A stretch of DNA of 64,000 nt from Herbidospora cretacea (GCF_001570605.1 NZ_BBXG01000008.1:108012-172011), one strand, 5' to 3'. Positions 1 through 8,766 are shown, counted from the first letter of the stretch. Numbers and translations: made by a program. Notes: a model not told the origin generated them from the sequence alone.

Positions 1-219
1 CGAGGCGTGCGACTCGGCCAGCAGGGTCAGCACGGTGACCCCCTGGGGGACGAAACGGTGGGAGACCACCTCCATGACGGTCGCCCCCGACTCCTTCATG
101 GCCCTGGGCAGCAGGGTGCGTAACAGCGACTCGTCGTCGAGGAGCGCCGGGTCGGCGTCCTCGAACTCGACGATGACGTGGATGCCGCTGAAGCGGCCGA
201 TCTGCGCGGTCATGGTCAT
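1..219 (-). CDS. speD: S-adenosylmethionine decarboxylase proenzyme, N-terminal part (cut by left edge)
   Basis: The reverse frame from ATG 219 (a second in-frame ATG lies at 213) encodes 73 residues that run off the window. They match the N-terminal half of the small bacterial AdoMetDC: GIHVIVEFEDADP..LLDD near the start, then MKESGATVMEV, FVPQGVTVLTLLAESHAS at the edge. In this family the Glu-Ser bond in ESH is cut autocatalytically and the Ser becomes the pyruvoyl cofactor, so the processing site is visible although the C-terminal half is not. The product makes decarboxylated AdoMet, the aminopropyl donor for spermidine. Its ATG overlaps the TGA of the upstream decarboxylase (TGATG), so the two are translationally coupled. 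Confidence 0.85.
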   Translation of the reverse strand, partial: MTMTAQIGRFSGIHVIVEFEDADPALLDDESLLRTLLPRAMKESGATVMEVVSHRFVPQGVTVLTLLAESHAS

Positions 220-1406
220 CAGCCCGGCACGCAGAAGGTCGGCAGCGCGGGCAGGCCGTTGACGGCGGCGCAGGAGTAGCTGGAGGTGTAGGCCCCCGCG
301 TCCATGACCTCGACCGGGTCGCCCGGGGCGAGCGACAGCGGCATGGCGTAGTCGGTGTGCTTGTAGAGCACGTCATCGCCGTCGCTGGTCGGCCCGGCCA
401 GCACGACGGGCCCGTCGGGGCCGAAGCCCGACGGGGCGTGGATGCGGTAGGCGATGGTGTCGTTCTCCGTCTCCACCAGGCCGTTGTAGCGGCCGACGTC
501 GAGGAACACCCACCGGCGGGGATCCGCCGGCACTCCCCCGCGCACCGCGACCACTTCCGCGCGGATCATGCCAGCCGGGCCGACGAGGGATCGGCCGGGC
601 TCGATGACCAGTCGCGGGCGCTCACGCGGTTCGAAGTGGCGGGCGAGGGACAGGTCGACCGCCCGCGCGAACTCCTCGGGCGAGGCCGACTGTTCGCGGT
701 AGGAGATCGGGAAGCCCCCGCCGATGTCGATCACGGGTAACCGGACGCCCTCGGGCTCCAGCATCTTGGCGATCTTGGCGGCGGCGGCGATCCCGGCGTC
801 CCAGGCGGCGAGGTTGCGCTGCTGGGAGCCGACGTGGAACGTGACACCCTGAGGCCGCAGACCGCGGTCGGCGGCCTCCGCGAGCATCTCCGGCGCGGCC
901 TCCTCGGGGCAGCCGAACTTGGCCCCGAACGGCATCGCGGCGGCCGGCGGCGTCACCTGGATGCGGCAGAAGACCTTCGAGCCGGGCGCCTCGACGATGA
1001 TGTTGCGCAGGTCGCCGGGGTTGTCGAAGGCGAACGTGCGGACGCCGCGCTCGTAGGCGGCGGCCACGTCGGAGCGCTTCTTCACCGGGTTGCTGAACGA
1101 CAGCCTGGACGCGGGCACCCCGCGCGCCAGGCAGAGCTCGATCTCGGCGAGGCTGGCGACGTCGAAACCGGCGCCGAGACGGGCGAACGTGGTGATGACG
1201 CCGGGTGCGGCGTTGGCCTTGACCGCGTAGAGGATCTCGGCGCCGATGAACGCCAGGCTCATCGCGCGGTAGGTCGACTCCAGTGTCGGCAGATCGATGA
1301 GCAGGCAGGGACTGGGCGTCTCGTGACGGTCGGCGAAGGCGCGCAGCCGCACTGCGGCCCCCTCCATCGCGCCCTCGACACGTCGAGTGAGAGTCAGGTC
1401 TGGCAC
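219..1406 (-). CDS. PLP-dependent ornithine/lysine/arginine-type decarboxylase (fold III)
   Basis: 395 residues, the usual length of alanine-racemase-fold ODC/DAP decarboxylases. YAVKAN carries the PLP lysine near residue 63, followed by HVGSQ, IDIGGGFP and the phosphate-binding EPGRSLVGPAG. The C-terminal substrate loop reads PTSDGDDVLY where ODCs normally have a C-D-x-x-D cysteine motif, so the usual Cys is Ser here. It ends with the typical YTSSYSCAAVNG segment. Start is GTG 1406, with GGGGGAG six bases upstream. Coupling to speD argues for a diamine-forming role (putrescine or cadaverine) in the cytoplasm. Which amino acid is used cannot be read from sequence alone. Confidence 0.85.
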   Translation of the reverse strand: MPDLTLTRRVEGAMEGAAVRLRAFADRHETPSPCLLIDLPTLESTYRAMSLAFIGAEILYAVKANAAPGVITTFARLGAGFDVASLAEIELCLARGVPASRLSFSNPVKKRSDVAAAYERGVRTFAFDNPGDLRNIIVEAPGSKVFCRIQVTPPAAAMPFGAKFGCPEEAAPEMLAEAADRGLRPQGVTFHVGSQQRNLAAWDAGIAAAAKIAKMLEPEGVRLPVIDIGGGFPISYREQSASPEEFARAVDLSLARHFEPRERPRLVIEPGRSLVGPAGMIRAEVVAVRGGVPADPRRWVFLDVGRYNGLVETENDTIAYRIHAPSGFGPDGPVVLAGPTSDGDDVLYKHTDYAMPLSLAPGDPVEVMDAGAYTSSYSCAAVNGLPALPTFCVPG

Positions 1407-1416
1407 GGCTCCCCCT

Positions 1417-1448
1417 TACTTTCCGTGGTATATCGCCCACCGAAAGTA
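1417..1448. promoter_or_regulatory. 12-bp inverted repeat in the leader of the decarboxylase-speD operon
   Basis: Arms at 1417-1428 and 1437-1448 (reverse strand TACTTTCGGTGG ... CCACGGAAAGTA) pair at 11 of 12 positions around an 8-base AT-rich spacer. The repeat ends just before the ribosome-binding site at 1411-1415. It could be a repressor operator or an mRNA hairpin that occludes translation. Confidence 0.5.
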
Positions 1449-1489
1449 GTCATAGAGAACGCCTAATGACCATAACCTGAAGGTGACAC

Positions 1490-1568
1490 GGACCTTACTT
1501 AGCGAATTGGTAGAGCGACACGGTTTTAACCCTGTGGCGAGAAGGGCAGAAGACAAGATTGCCGTCCA
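1490..1568 (+). other. tRNA-like remnant (pseudo-tRNA candidate)
   Basis: Bases 1501-1517 look like a tRNA D arm (AATTGGTAGAGCG). They are followed by an anticodon-like hairpin, ACACGG/CCCTGT with one C-C mismatch (1518-1523 and 1530-1535) around TTTTAA. A short stem GGCA/TGCC (1545-1548, 1560-1563) then abuts GTCC (1564-1567), which pairs with GGAC (1490-1493) as an acceptor stem would. The T loop has no GTTCRA, stems are short and no clean 7-base anticodon loop forms. I read it as a degraded tRNA rather than a working one. Confidence 0.35.
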
Positions 1569-1618
1569 CCCAAAGCCCGAAATTTCACCACATGTGTGCT
1601 CTTGGTCTCTCGGTGTGA

Positions 1619-3340
1619 CTACATGTCCAGCACCACGGCCTCCCCGACGGGCGTGGAACAGCAGATCAGCGCGTCCCCCGGCGCGGGCGGTTCGAGCGGT
1701 TCGGTCCGATAGCCGATCTCACCGGCGAGCAGCCCCGTCACGCACGTGTGGCACACCCCCGTCCGGCACGACCAGCGCGCCGGCACGTCGCAGGCCTCGG
1801 CGAGCTCCAGCAGGCTGGCGTACTCCTCGCTCCACCGCACGGTCAGCCCGCTGCGCGCGAAGGTGACCTCCGGCCCGGTCCCCTGGCCGGCGGGCGGATG
1901 CGGCCGGACCTGCCGGGAACCCACGACACCGGGGTTGACAGCGGCCAGCGTGCCGAACAGTTCGGTGTGCACCCGCGACGCCGGAAGCCCGGCCCCGACC
2001 AGCGCGTCGGTCACCGCGCTCATGAAGCTCGACGGGCCGCATATATAGGCGTCGGTGTCGGCGGGCAGCCCCAGCTCGGCCAGCCGCTGGGCCGTTGGCC
2101 TGCCGATCTCCCCGCCGGGCGGCAGCTGCGCGCCGGGTTCGGGGGCGGTGAAGAAGACGTGCCGGCGCGCACCGGGGATCTCGCCGAGCAGCGCGCTCAC
2201 CTCGTCGGCGAACACCTGTGATCTGACTGTACGAGTAACGTGCAGCCACCAGACCCCCCGATGAGCCCCCGTTTCAGCTCCCGTTTCAGCCAGGGTGTGG
2301 AGCATGGCCAGCACAGGGGTGACCCCGATCCCGGCGGAGATCAACGCCACCGTCGACGACGCGTCGGCCAGGGTGAAGTCGCCCCGGGGCGCGGCGACCT
2401 CCAGCGTGTCGCCCTCGGCGACCCGGGAGTGCAGGTATCCACTGACGTCGCCGCCGGGCTCGTGCTTGACCGTGATTCGATAGCCGGACGATCCAAGCGA
2501 CAGCGAGTAGCTGCGCACGGTGCCGCCGGGGATCCGCACCGTCAGGTACTGGCCGGGCAGCGCCACCGGCAGCGCCGAACCGTCGGCGGCGCCGAGGTAG
2601 AAGGAGACGGTGTCCTCGCTCTCCCGCCGCACCCGCGTGACGACGAGTGACCGGAACCCCGCCCACGCGGGCCGCGCCACCGGCCGGGCCGCCAGCATCT
2701 CGCGGAAGGACCCCTGCCAGCCGGGGCTGAGCGCGGGGTTGTCCAGCGCGGCCCGCAGCCGGGCGGGATCGCGCGGGCCGGGGAGATAGAGGAGCGCGTC
2801 GGCCTCCGCGACGGAGACCTCCCCCGCCCCGGCCGACAGGCGCTCGATCTCGTTCCCGGCCTCGACGACGCCCTCGGTGATCACCCGCAGGTAGAACCCG
2901 GGCCGCCGGTGGCCGACCAGGAGCGAGGCCATCTCCGGCACGCCCAGCCGCATCCCCACCCGGAAACAGGTGACGCGCGGCTGGGTGACCTCGAACACGG
3001 CGCTGCCGATGCGGTAGCGGTCGCCGATGCAGACCCGGTCGTCGGGCAGCCCCTCGACGGTGAAGTTCTCCCCGAAGTGCCCCGGCACGAGGTCGTCGCG
3101 GCCGAGGTGACGACGCCAGTGGTCATAGGAGTCGGCCTGGTAGACCAGCACGGCCCGCTGCTCGCCGCCGTGCCCGTTCAGATCGCCCTGGCCGTCGCCG
3201 TCGAGGTTGAGCCGCCGCACCCGCCGCGGCCCCTCGACACTGGTCTTCCAGATGCCCGTGTGGACGGTGCGGCCCTCCCACGGCACGTCTTTGGGCAGGC
3301 CGACGTTGACCGACAGCAGTTTTCCGACAATTCCCCCCAT
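1619..3340 (-). CDS. MOSC domain fused to ferredoxin-reductase and 2Fe-2S ferredoxin domains
   Basis: 573 residues in three parts. Residues 1-215 form a YiiM-like MOSC domain (NGHGGEQRAVLVY, then QPRVTCF with the Cys expected to handle molybdenum cofactor or sulfur). Residues 225-455 form an FAD/NAD(P)H reductase (RSYSLS flavin motif, ISAGIGVTPVLAML nucleotide motif, YICGPSSFM). Residues 485-573 form a plant-type ferredoxin with the CRTGVCHTC...CC cluster cysteines. It is a soluble electron-transfer chain in one polypeptide, likely feeding a molybdenum- or S-dependent detoxification reaction (YiiM and mARC relatives reduce N-hydroxylated bases). It starts at ATG 3340; pirin lies just upstream on the same strand, 18 bases away. 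Confidence 0.85.
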   Translation of the reverse strand: MGGIVGKLLSVNVGLPKDVPWEGRTVHTGIWKTSVEGPRRVRRLNLDGDGQGDLNGHGGEQRAVLVYQADSYDHWRRHLGRDDLVPGHFGENFTVEGLPDDRVCIGDRYRIGSAVFEVTQPRVTCFRVGMRLGVPEMASLLVGHRRPGFYLRVITEGVVEAGNEIERLSAGAGEVSVAEADALLYLPGPRDPARLRAALDNPALSPGWQGSFREMLAARPVARPAWAGFRSLVVTRVRRESEDTVSFYLGAADGSALPVALPGQYLTVRIPGGTVRSYSLSLGSSGYRITVKHEPGGDVSGYLHSRVAEGDTLEVAAPRGDFTLADASSTVALISAGIGVTPVLAMLHTLAETGAETGAHRGVWWLHVTRTVRSQVFADEVSALLGEIPGARRHVFFTAPEPGAQLPPGGEIGRPTAQRLAELGLPADTDAYICGPSSFMSAVTDALVGAGLPASRVHTELFGTLAAVNPGVVGSRQVRPHPPAGQGTGPEVTFARSGLTVRWSEEYASLLELAEACDVPARWSCRTGVCHTCVTGLLAGEIGYRTEPLEPPAPGDALICCSTPVGEAVVLDM

Positions 3341-3358
3341 ACCGGAAACCTACCCGGC

Positions 3359-4282
3359 TCAGCGCTCGCGGCCCCGGGGCTTCAGCCGGAGAGAGGGCAG
3401 GTCAGGGGCGCGGAGCGGATCACCGTCGTAGCCGGGCACCGGGCCGAGGGCGCCCTCGCCCCACGACCGCCGGAACTCGACGATCTCGTCGTGCGACCGG
3501 CCGACGAAGTTCCACCACATGACGATCCGCTCCTCGAACGGCTCGCCACCGAGCAGCAGCAGCCGGGCGTCGCCCGCGAGGTCCACCGAGGAGCGGCCCG
3601 CGCCCAGGTAGAGCAGCGGCCCCGGCTCCAGCGCCGTCCCGGCGACCCGCGCCGTCCCCGACAACACGAGCGCGGCGTACTCCCAGGCGGGCTTCAGCGG
3701 CAGCCGCGCGGGCGCGGTCACCACGATCTCGGCCCCCACGATGGGCGTGTGGACGGTGGCGGGCGAGGCCATCCCGCCCAGGTCCCCCAGCAGGACGGTG
3801 ACCGAGCAGCCGGGCTCGCTGAGCACGGGCAGATCGGGATGGTGCTCGAAGGCGGGGGCGATCTGCCGGGCGGCCTCCGGCAGGGCGACCCAGAGCTGGG
3901 CGCCGTGCAGCCGCCCGTAGTCGGACTGCTCGGAGTGGGCGATCCCGCGACCGGCGGTCATCAGGTTGAGCTGCCCCGGCTTGATCACCTGCTCGCTGCC
4001 GAGGGTGTCGCGGTGCAGCACCTCGCCCTCGACGAGCCAGCTCACCGTCTGCAACCCCGTGTGCGGGTGGGGCGGCACCGTCATCGCGGCCGGTTCGGGG
4101 CCGTAGGCGTCGGCGAAGCACCAGGCCCCGACCATCCGCCGCCCGGCGGTGGGCAGCGTGCGGGTGACCTTCATCCCCCGGGTCCCGCCGAGGACCACGT
4201 CCCGGCCGGTCAGCAGCTCGGGTTCCCCCGGGCCCTCGCCGCCGCAGACGGCCTCGCGGGGGTCGTTCTCGAGGTTGCTCAT
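3359..4282 (-). CDS. Pirin family protein
   Basis: 307 residues, normal pirin length, with two cupin halves. The N-terminal cupin has HPHTGLQTVSWLVEGEVLH and later GIAHSEQ, supplying the His/Glu metal ligands of pirins. Bacterial pirins are iron-binding cupins; some have quercetinase activity or bind metabolic enzymes, so the substrate here is open. It starts at ATG 4282 and is followed 18 bases later by the MOSC-reductase gene, so the two may share a transcript. Confidence 0.85.
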   Translation of the reverse strand: MSNLENDPREAVCGGEGPGEPELLTGRDVVLGGTRGMKVTRTLPTAGRRMVGAWCFADAYGPEPAAMTVPPHPHTGLQTVSWLVEGEVLHRDTLGSEQVIKPGQLNLMTAGRGIAHSEQSDYGRLHGAQLWVALPEAARQIAPAFEHHPDLPVLSEPGCSVTVLLGDLGGMASPATVHTPIVGAEIVVTAPARLPLKPAWEYAALVLSGTARVAGTALEPGPLLYLGAGRSSVDLAGDARLLLLGGEPFEERIVMWWNFVGRSHDEIVEFRRSWGEGALGPVPGYDGDPLRAPDLPSLRLKPRGRER

Positions 4283-4346
4283 GTTCGGAAACCTACCGAA
4301 AAGGGCCCCGCTCGGACGAGCGAGGCCCTGATCAGAGAGGTGGGTG

Positions 4347-5576
4347 CTACCCGACGTGGCTGCCGTTCACCGACAGGACCTTCTCGGCCGGCGGGATCAC
4401 CGGGAACTGGCCGGTGTCGACGATGCCGTGCTCCAGGTAGGCGGCCTCGATGAGCGCGTGGGCCTTGGCCTCCAGCTTCCAGAGGGAGCGGAACTCCTTG
4501 CACATGTCGATCGGGACGCCGGTCTCCCGGGCGATGTCGGCCGCGCGGGGCACGAAGCGCTCCTCGATGGCCTGGTCCCAGTAGGCGCGGGCGGCCTTGA
4601 TCCACGAGGCGCGCTGCATGGTGTCGACGGGGGCGATGGCCGGGCGGCGCTGCTCGTCCTCCTCGTCGGCGGGGGCCAGCAGGGCGCGGACGGCGAGGGC
4701 CTGCTGCGGCGGCTCGGGCTCCCACGGGACCGGCGGGTGGAGGTCGAGCAGGGCGCTGGTGTTGAACAGCGCGCCGATCTGGGAGAGCAGCGCCTCCTGG
4801 CGCTCGCTGTCGTTGGCCAGGCCGGTGTGCTCGACGGCCTGGTCCATCGCGCGGTCGAGGCGGGCCAGCGCGACGCGCATGCGGCGCTCGGACGCGCCGG
4901 TCTCGCGCAGGTGCCGGGCGCGCTTGGCGGCCAGGGCGACCCGGGTGAGGCGGCGGTGGGCGTCGACGTCGCTGGCGGTGCGGTCGCTCGACTCGGCCAG
5001 GCCGAGGCGGACCATCGCGCGCTCGGGGGTGAGCCGCCAGTGGATGCGGTGACGGCCGGTGAGGCGGACCCGCTCGATGGCCATGCCGCGCTCCCACAGC
5101 CAGGCGGCGACCAGCGGGGCGGCCAGGCGGAAGATCGCCTCTGCGACGCTGGCGGCGTCCATCGCGGACAGCACGGCCGACAGGCAGGTGAGCACCCAGA
5201 CGGCCAGGCCGTCGATGCCGGCGGCGTAGTTCTCGCGCATGTTGCGGCGGGCGCGCACGGCGCTCGTGATGACGGCGACCTCGATGAACGCGAAGAGCAG
5301 CAGCCGCAGCGGGCCGTCGAAGCCCAGCACGTCACCGGCGAACTGCCACATGCCCTGGGCGGACACCCCCGTGGCGATGCTCGCGGCCACCACGGTCAGG
5401 ATGTCCTCGGTCGGGCGGGGCGCGACGTAGTTGCGCCAGATCCGGCCGGCTCCGCGCCAGACGGCGCGTAAGACATAAAGAAGGATGACGAGCGCCACCA
5501 GGGCGAAGACGGCGATGATCGCCGCGCCGACGGGGTTGGCGGAGACCCAGCCGGAGATCTCTTCGAATTCAGGCAT
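4347..5576 (-). CDS. Multi-pass membrane protein with basic cytoplasmic C-terminal domain (DUF2637-like)
   Basis: 409 residues. Hydrophobic helices lie near residues 15-38, 60-80, 90-108, 120-142 and 147-162. A charged, Arg- and Ala-rich soluble half follows (residues 165-409) and includes helical stretches such as RRMRVALARLDRAMDQA. Actinobacterial proteins of this layout (DUF2637/SpdB-like) are often linked to conjugation or chromosome functions, but nothing here assigns a job. It is divergent from the ECF sigma gene, with 189 bases between them. Confidence 0.6.
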   Translation of the reverse strand: MPEFEEISGWVSANPVGAAIIAVFALVALVILLYVLRAVWRGAGRIWRNYVAPRPTEDILTVVAASIATGVSAQGMWQFAGDVLGFDGPLRLLLFAFIEVAVITSAVRARRNMRENYAAGIDGLAVWVLTCLSAVLSAMDAASVAEAIFRLAAPLVAAWLWERGMAIERVRLTGRHRIHWRLTPERAMVRLGLAESSDRTASDVDAHRRLTRVALAAKRARHLRETGASERRMRVALARLDRAMDQAVEHTGLANDSERQEALLSQIGALFNTSALLDLHPPVPWEPEPPQQALAVRALLAPADEEDEQRRPAIAPVDTMQRASWIKAARAYWDQAIEERFVPRAADIARETGVPIDMCKEFRSLWKLEAKAHALIEAAYLEHGIVDTGQFPVIPPAEKVLSVNGSHVG

Positions 5577-5717
5577 ACGGAACCATCAATCTCGGCGTCC
5601 GACGGTATAACGACGCGATCATTCCAGAATGTCGCGTGCCATGCGCGTGAAACCCCTGTGACAGCGGGGAAATCGGTGATTCCAGCCTCCTGCGGAGGGT
5701 GGTCATATCGAGTACCG

Positions 5718-5736
5718 AACCGGGTGTAACCGGTGT
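5718..5736 (+). promoter_or_regulatory. Tandem AACCGG-TGT repeat upstream of ECF sigma gene
   Basis: AACCGGGTGT (5718-5727) is followed directly by AACCGGTGT (5728-5736), with TTAGAT just after. Repeats of this kind often mark an autoregulated ECF promoter; the assignment is tentative. Confidence 0.3.
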
Positions 5737-5765
5737 TAGATGGCCCTCGTCGGAGGAGGACACCC

Positions 5766-6326
5766 ATGGACGTCGCCGACCTCGTCAAAGGGGCCGCGGG
5801 TGGGGACGAGGCGGCCTGGAACGCTCTCGTGGCCCGGTTCACCGGGCTGCTGTGGGCGGTGACCGCCGGGTTCGGGCTGGGCGACGACGACCGGCGCGAC
5901 GTCGTCCAGGAGGCCTGGTTACGGCTGGCCGAGCGGCTCGACCGCATCGAGCAGCCCGACAAGGTCGGCGGCTGGCTGGCCACGACCGCGCGGCGCGAGG
6001 CGCTGAGGCTGGCCAAGGCCGCCGGGCGGGTGACCCCGGCCGGCGACGACTTCATGGGCGAGGTCCGCTCCCCCGACCGCACGCCCGAGCAGGTCCTCCT
6101 CGACGCCGAACAGGCCGCGCTCGACGCGGCGCGGGCGACCCGGCTGCTGGCGGCGTTCGAACAGCTCGGCCAGCGCTGCCGCGACCTGCTGCGGATCCTG
6201 TCGGCGACGCCGCCGCCCAGCTACCTGGAGATCGCGGCCACCCTCGACATGCCGGTCGGCAGCATCGGCCCGACCCGCGCCCGCTGCCTGAAGTCCCTGC
6301 GCGCGAAACTCGGCGACCCCGAGTAG
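5766..6326 (+). CDS. RNA polymerase ECF-type sigma factor
   Basis: 186 residues from ATG 5766, chosen because GGAGGAGGA ends six bases upstream; an earlier in-frame start has no ribosome site. Region 2 is visible as DDRRDVVQEAWLRLAERLDRI..GGWLATTARREA (residues 40-85). Region 4 is LGQRCRDLLRIL..SYLEIAATLDMPVGSIGPTRARCLKSL (residues 130-180), a helix-turn-helix for -35 recognition. No anti-sigma gene is adjacent. A LuxR-LAL regulator follows 34 bases later. Confidence 0.9.
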   Translation: MDVADLVKGAAGGDEAAWNALVARFTGLLWAVTAGFGLGDDDRRDVVQEAWLRLAERLDRIEQPDKVGGWLATTARREALRLAKAAGRVTPAGDDFMGEVRSPDRTPEQVLLDAEQAALDAARATRLLAAFEQLGQRCRDLLRILSATPPPSYLEIAATLDMPVGSIGPTRARCLKSLRAKLGDPE

Positions 6327-6360
6327 GTATCAGGATCGGCCGGTCACCCTCCTACCTTCC

Positions 6361-8766
6361 GTGACAATCGTGTCTGAACTGAGGGCCTCCTTCGTCGGAC
6401 GTGACCGCGAACGGGCCGCCCTCGACGCATGCGCCGCGCGGGCCCGCTCGGGCCGCCCCGAGCTGGTCCTGGTCGACGGCCCGCCGGGCGTGGGCAAGAC
6501 CGCCCTGGTCCGGGGCGCGCTGACCGGTTTCAGGGTGCTCGCCGCGAGCGGCGATCCCCTCGAAAGCTCCTTTCCTTACGGCTTCGCCCAGCAGTGGCTC
6601 CACGACGAACCGGCCGGTGACCCGGTAGAGGTGGGCGCCCGGCTGCTGGGCGCGCTCACCTCGTCGCCGGAGCCGGTGGCCCTGGTCGCCGACGACGCGC
6701 AGTGGGCCGACCTCCCCTCGGTCCAGGCGCTGGCGTTCGCGCTGCGCCGCCTGCACACCGGAGCCGCGCTGGTCGTCGTGGTCACCCGCGACGAGCCGCC
6801 CGACGGGCTGCGGCGGCTGCTGCGGGACGCGACCCGGCTGTCGCTGACCGGCCTGAGCGAGGACGAACTGGGCGAGCTCGCGGCGCACGTCTGTCCCGTC
6901 CCTCTCGGGCCCGCCGCGCTGGCCCGGTTGCGCGCGCACACCGGCGGCTCCCCGCTGCACGCCGAGGCGCTGCTCCGGCAGGCGCCCGAGGTGCTGGCCG
7001 ACCCCATGGGGTTCCTGCCCGCGCCCCGGGGTTACGCGATGGACGTACAGGACCGGCTCTCGGCTCTCGACGAGAAGACCCGCGCGCTGGTGCGGGCGGC
7101 GAGCGCGCTCGGCGGGGAGTGCCCGCTCTGGCAGGCCGAACGGCTGGCCGGGACGCCCGACGCGATCCTGCTGCTCGACGAGGCGGTGGCGGCCGGTCTG
7201 CTGGTCCACCGGCTCGGCGGCGGGGAGCTGCTGGTGGCCTTCCCCGACCCGCTGACCAGAGCGGCGGTCTATGAAGGGCTGCGGCCGTGCGAGCGGGCGC
7301 GGCTGCACCTGGACGCCGCCGCGATCTGCCCCGACCCGGTCGACCGGCTGCGCCACCGGATCAGCGCCCTCTCGCGGGCCGACGACGCCTTCGCCCAGGA
7401 GGTGGCCGCCTTCGCACGGGAGCAGGGGGCGGCCGGGAACTGGGAGGTGGCGGCCGACCACCTGGAGCGGGCCGCCCGGCTGACCGCCTCCGCGCCGGGC
7501 CGGGGGGTGCTGCGGGCCGAGGCGGTGCACGCGCTCCTGCTCGCCGGTCAGCCCGGCCGGGCCGCCGAACTGGCCCGGGAGCCCAACGCCCACCAGGGCG
7601 CGCGGGCCTTCGCGGCGGGCATCGTCGCGGAGGCGTGCGGAGACGTGGAGCGGGCCCGGGGACTGCTCGACCTGGCGTGGCGTCACCGGGAACCGGCCCT
7701 CGCGGGGCCGATCGCCACCGCCCTGGCCCGGCTCTCCCTGTCCGGGGGGCACTGGGCGGAAGGGCACCGGTGGGCGTCGCGGGCGTCCGGCGCGGGAGCG
7801 GGCTTCGTCCGGATGGTGGCGCTGTTCGCCGTCGGGCAGCGGGACGAGGTTCTCCATGCCCCGCTGCCGGACCCGGCGGTGGCCTCCCCCGCGGACCTCG
7901 ATCTCCTGACCGGCCGGGCCGCCGTGCGGTTGTGGACGGGCGATGCCGCGGGCGCGCTGACAGACCTGCGCGGGGCCTCCGGCGAGGTGGCCGGCGCGCT
8001 GCGCTGTCTCGCCGAGGTGCGCACCGGCGCGTGGGACGAGGCGCTCACCCACGCGACGGGCACCTGGACGGCGCCGTTCACGGCCGCGGCCCAGGCGATG
8101 GTTCACGCCGCACGGGGGGAGGTCGGCAAGGCGCGCACGCTGCTCTCGGGCCGGGGAACGGTCGGTGAGCCGGCGCGGGCGTTCCTCGACACGGTGGCGG
8201 CTTTCGCGGATCAGGTCGAGAGGGGAACCCCGAATGCCGAAATATCGCCCCACACCGGATTCGGCTCGTCTGCCCGGCTGTCGCTCTCCGCTTTCTGGCC
8301 CGGCCTCGGCGAGGGTGACGCCCGAGCACAGCTCCGCCCGAGGGACGCGGCACAGGTGACCGCGCTGTTCGAGGAGGGGCTCCGCTCCCCCGATCCGTTC
8401 GAGCGGGCGCGGGCCGAGTTCGCCTTCGGGGCCCATCTGCGCAGGTCGGGGCGGCGTACCGAGGCGGCGGCCCATCTGCGGGCGGCCTGCGACGGGTTCG
8501 GGAAGCTGGGGGCGTTGCCGTTCCTGGAACGGTCCACCCAAGAGCTGGCGGCGTGCGGGCGGTCGAACGACGCGCTGACGGCCCAGGAGAACACCGTCGC
8601 CGGGCTGGTGGTGGCCGGGCTGACCAACAAGGAGATCGCCCGCCGGATGGCGCTCAGCGTGAAGACGATCGAGTATCACCTGTCGAACGTGTTCGCGAAG
8701 CTGGGGGTGTCCTCCCGGACCGCTCTGGTCGCGCTGCTGGTGCGGGGTCAGCCGCGCCGGGCGTAG
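6361..8766 (+). CDS. LuxR-family transcriptional regulator of the LAL class (ATPase + HTH)
   Basis: About 801 residues, typical for LALs. The N-terminal AAA module has Walker A GPPGVGKTAL (residues 39-48) and Walker B-like LVADDAQWAD. A TPR-like helical middle region follows (residues 300-700). A C-terminal LuxR helix-turn-helix (LTNKEIARRMALSVKTIEYHLSN, near residues 755-780) binds DNA. LALs usually activate catabolic or secondary-metabolite operons in response to an inducer. No clear ribosome site precedes GTG 6361; GTG 6370 is an alternative. The 3' end overlaps the convergent ABC gene by 19 bases. Confidence 0.9.
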   Translation: MTIVSELRASFVGRDRERAALDACAARARSGRPELVLVDGPPGVGKTALVRGALTGFRVLAASGDPLESSFPYGFAQQWLHDEPAGDPVEVGARLLGALTSSPEPVALVADDAQWADLPSVQALAFALRRLHTGAALVVVVTRDEPPDGLRRLLRDATRLSLTGLSEDELGELAAHVCPVPLGPAALARLRAHTGGSPLHAEALLRQAPEVLADPMGFLPAPRGYAMDVQDRLSALDEKTRALVRAASALGGECPLWQAERLAGTPDAILLLDEAVAAGLLVHRLGGGELLVAFPDPLTRAAVYEGLRPCERARLHLDAAAICPDPVDRLRHRISALSRADDAFAQEVAAFAREQGAAGNWEVAADHLERAARLTASAPGRGVLRAEAVHALLLAGQPGRAAELAREPNAHQGARAFAAGIVAEACGDVERARGLLDLAWRHREPALAGPIATALARLSLSGGHWAEGHRWASRASGAGAGFVRMVALFAVGQRDEVLHAPLPDPAVASPADLDLLTGRAAVRLWTGDAAGALTDLRGASGEVAGALRCLAEVRTGAWDEALTHATGTWTAPFTAAAQAMVHAARGEVGKARTLLSGRGTVGEPARAFLDTVAAFADQVERGTPNAEISPHTGFGSSARLSLSAFWPGLGEGDARAQLRPRDAAQVTALFEEGLRSPDPFERARAEFAFGAHLRRSGRRTEAAAHLRAACDGFGKLGALPFLERSTQELAACGRSNDALTAQENTVAGLVVAGLTNKEIARRMALSVKTIEYHLSNVFAKLGVSSRTALVALLVRGQPRRA

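Noticed and set aside
1490..1568. A functional tRNA gene
   Set aside because: No GTTCRA T loop, only 4-bp acceptor and T stems, and a mismatched anticodon stem. Kept only as a tRNA-like remnant.
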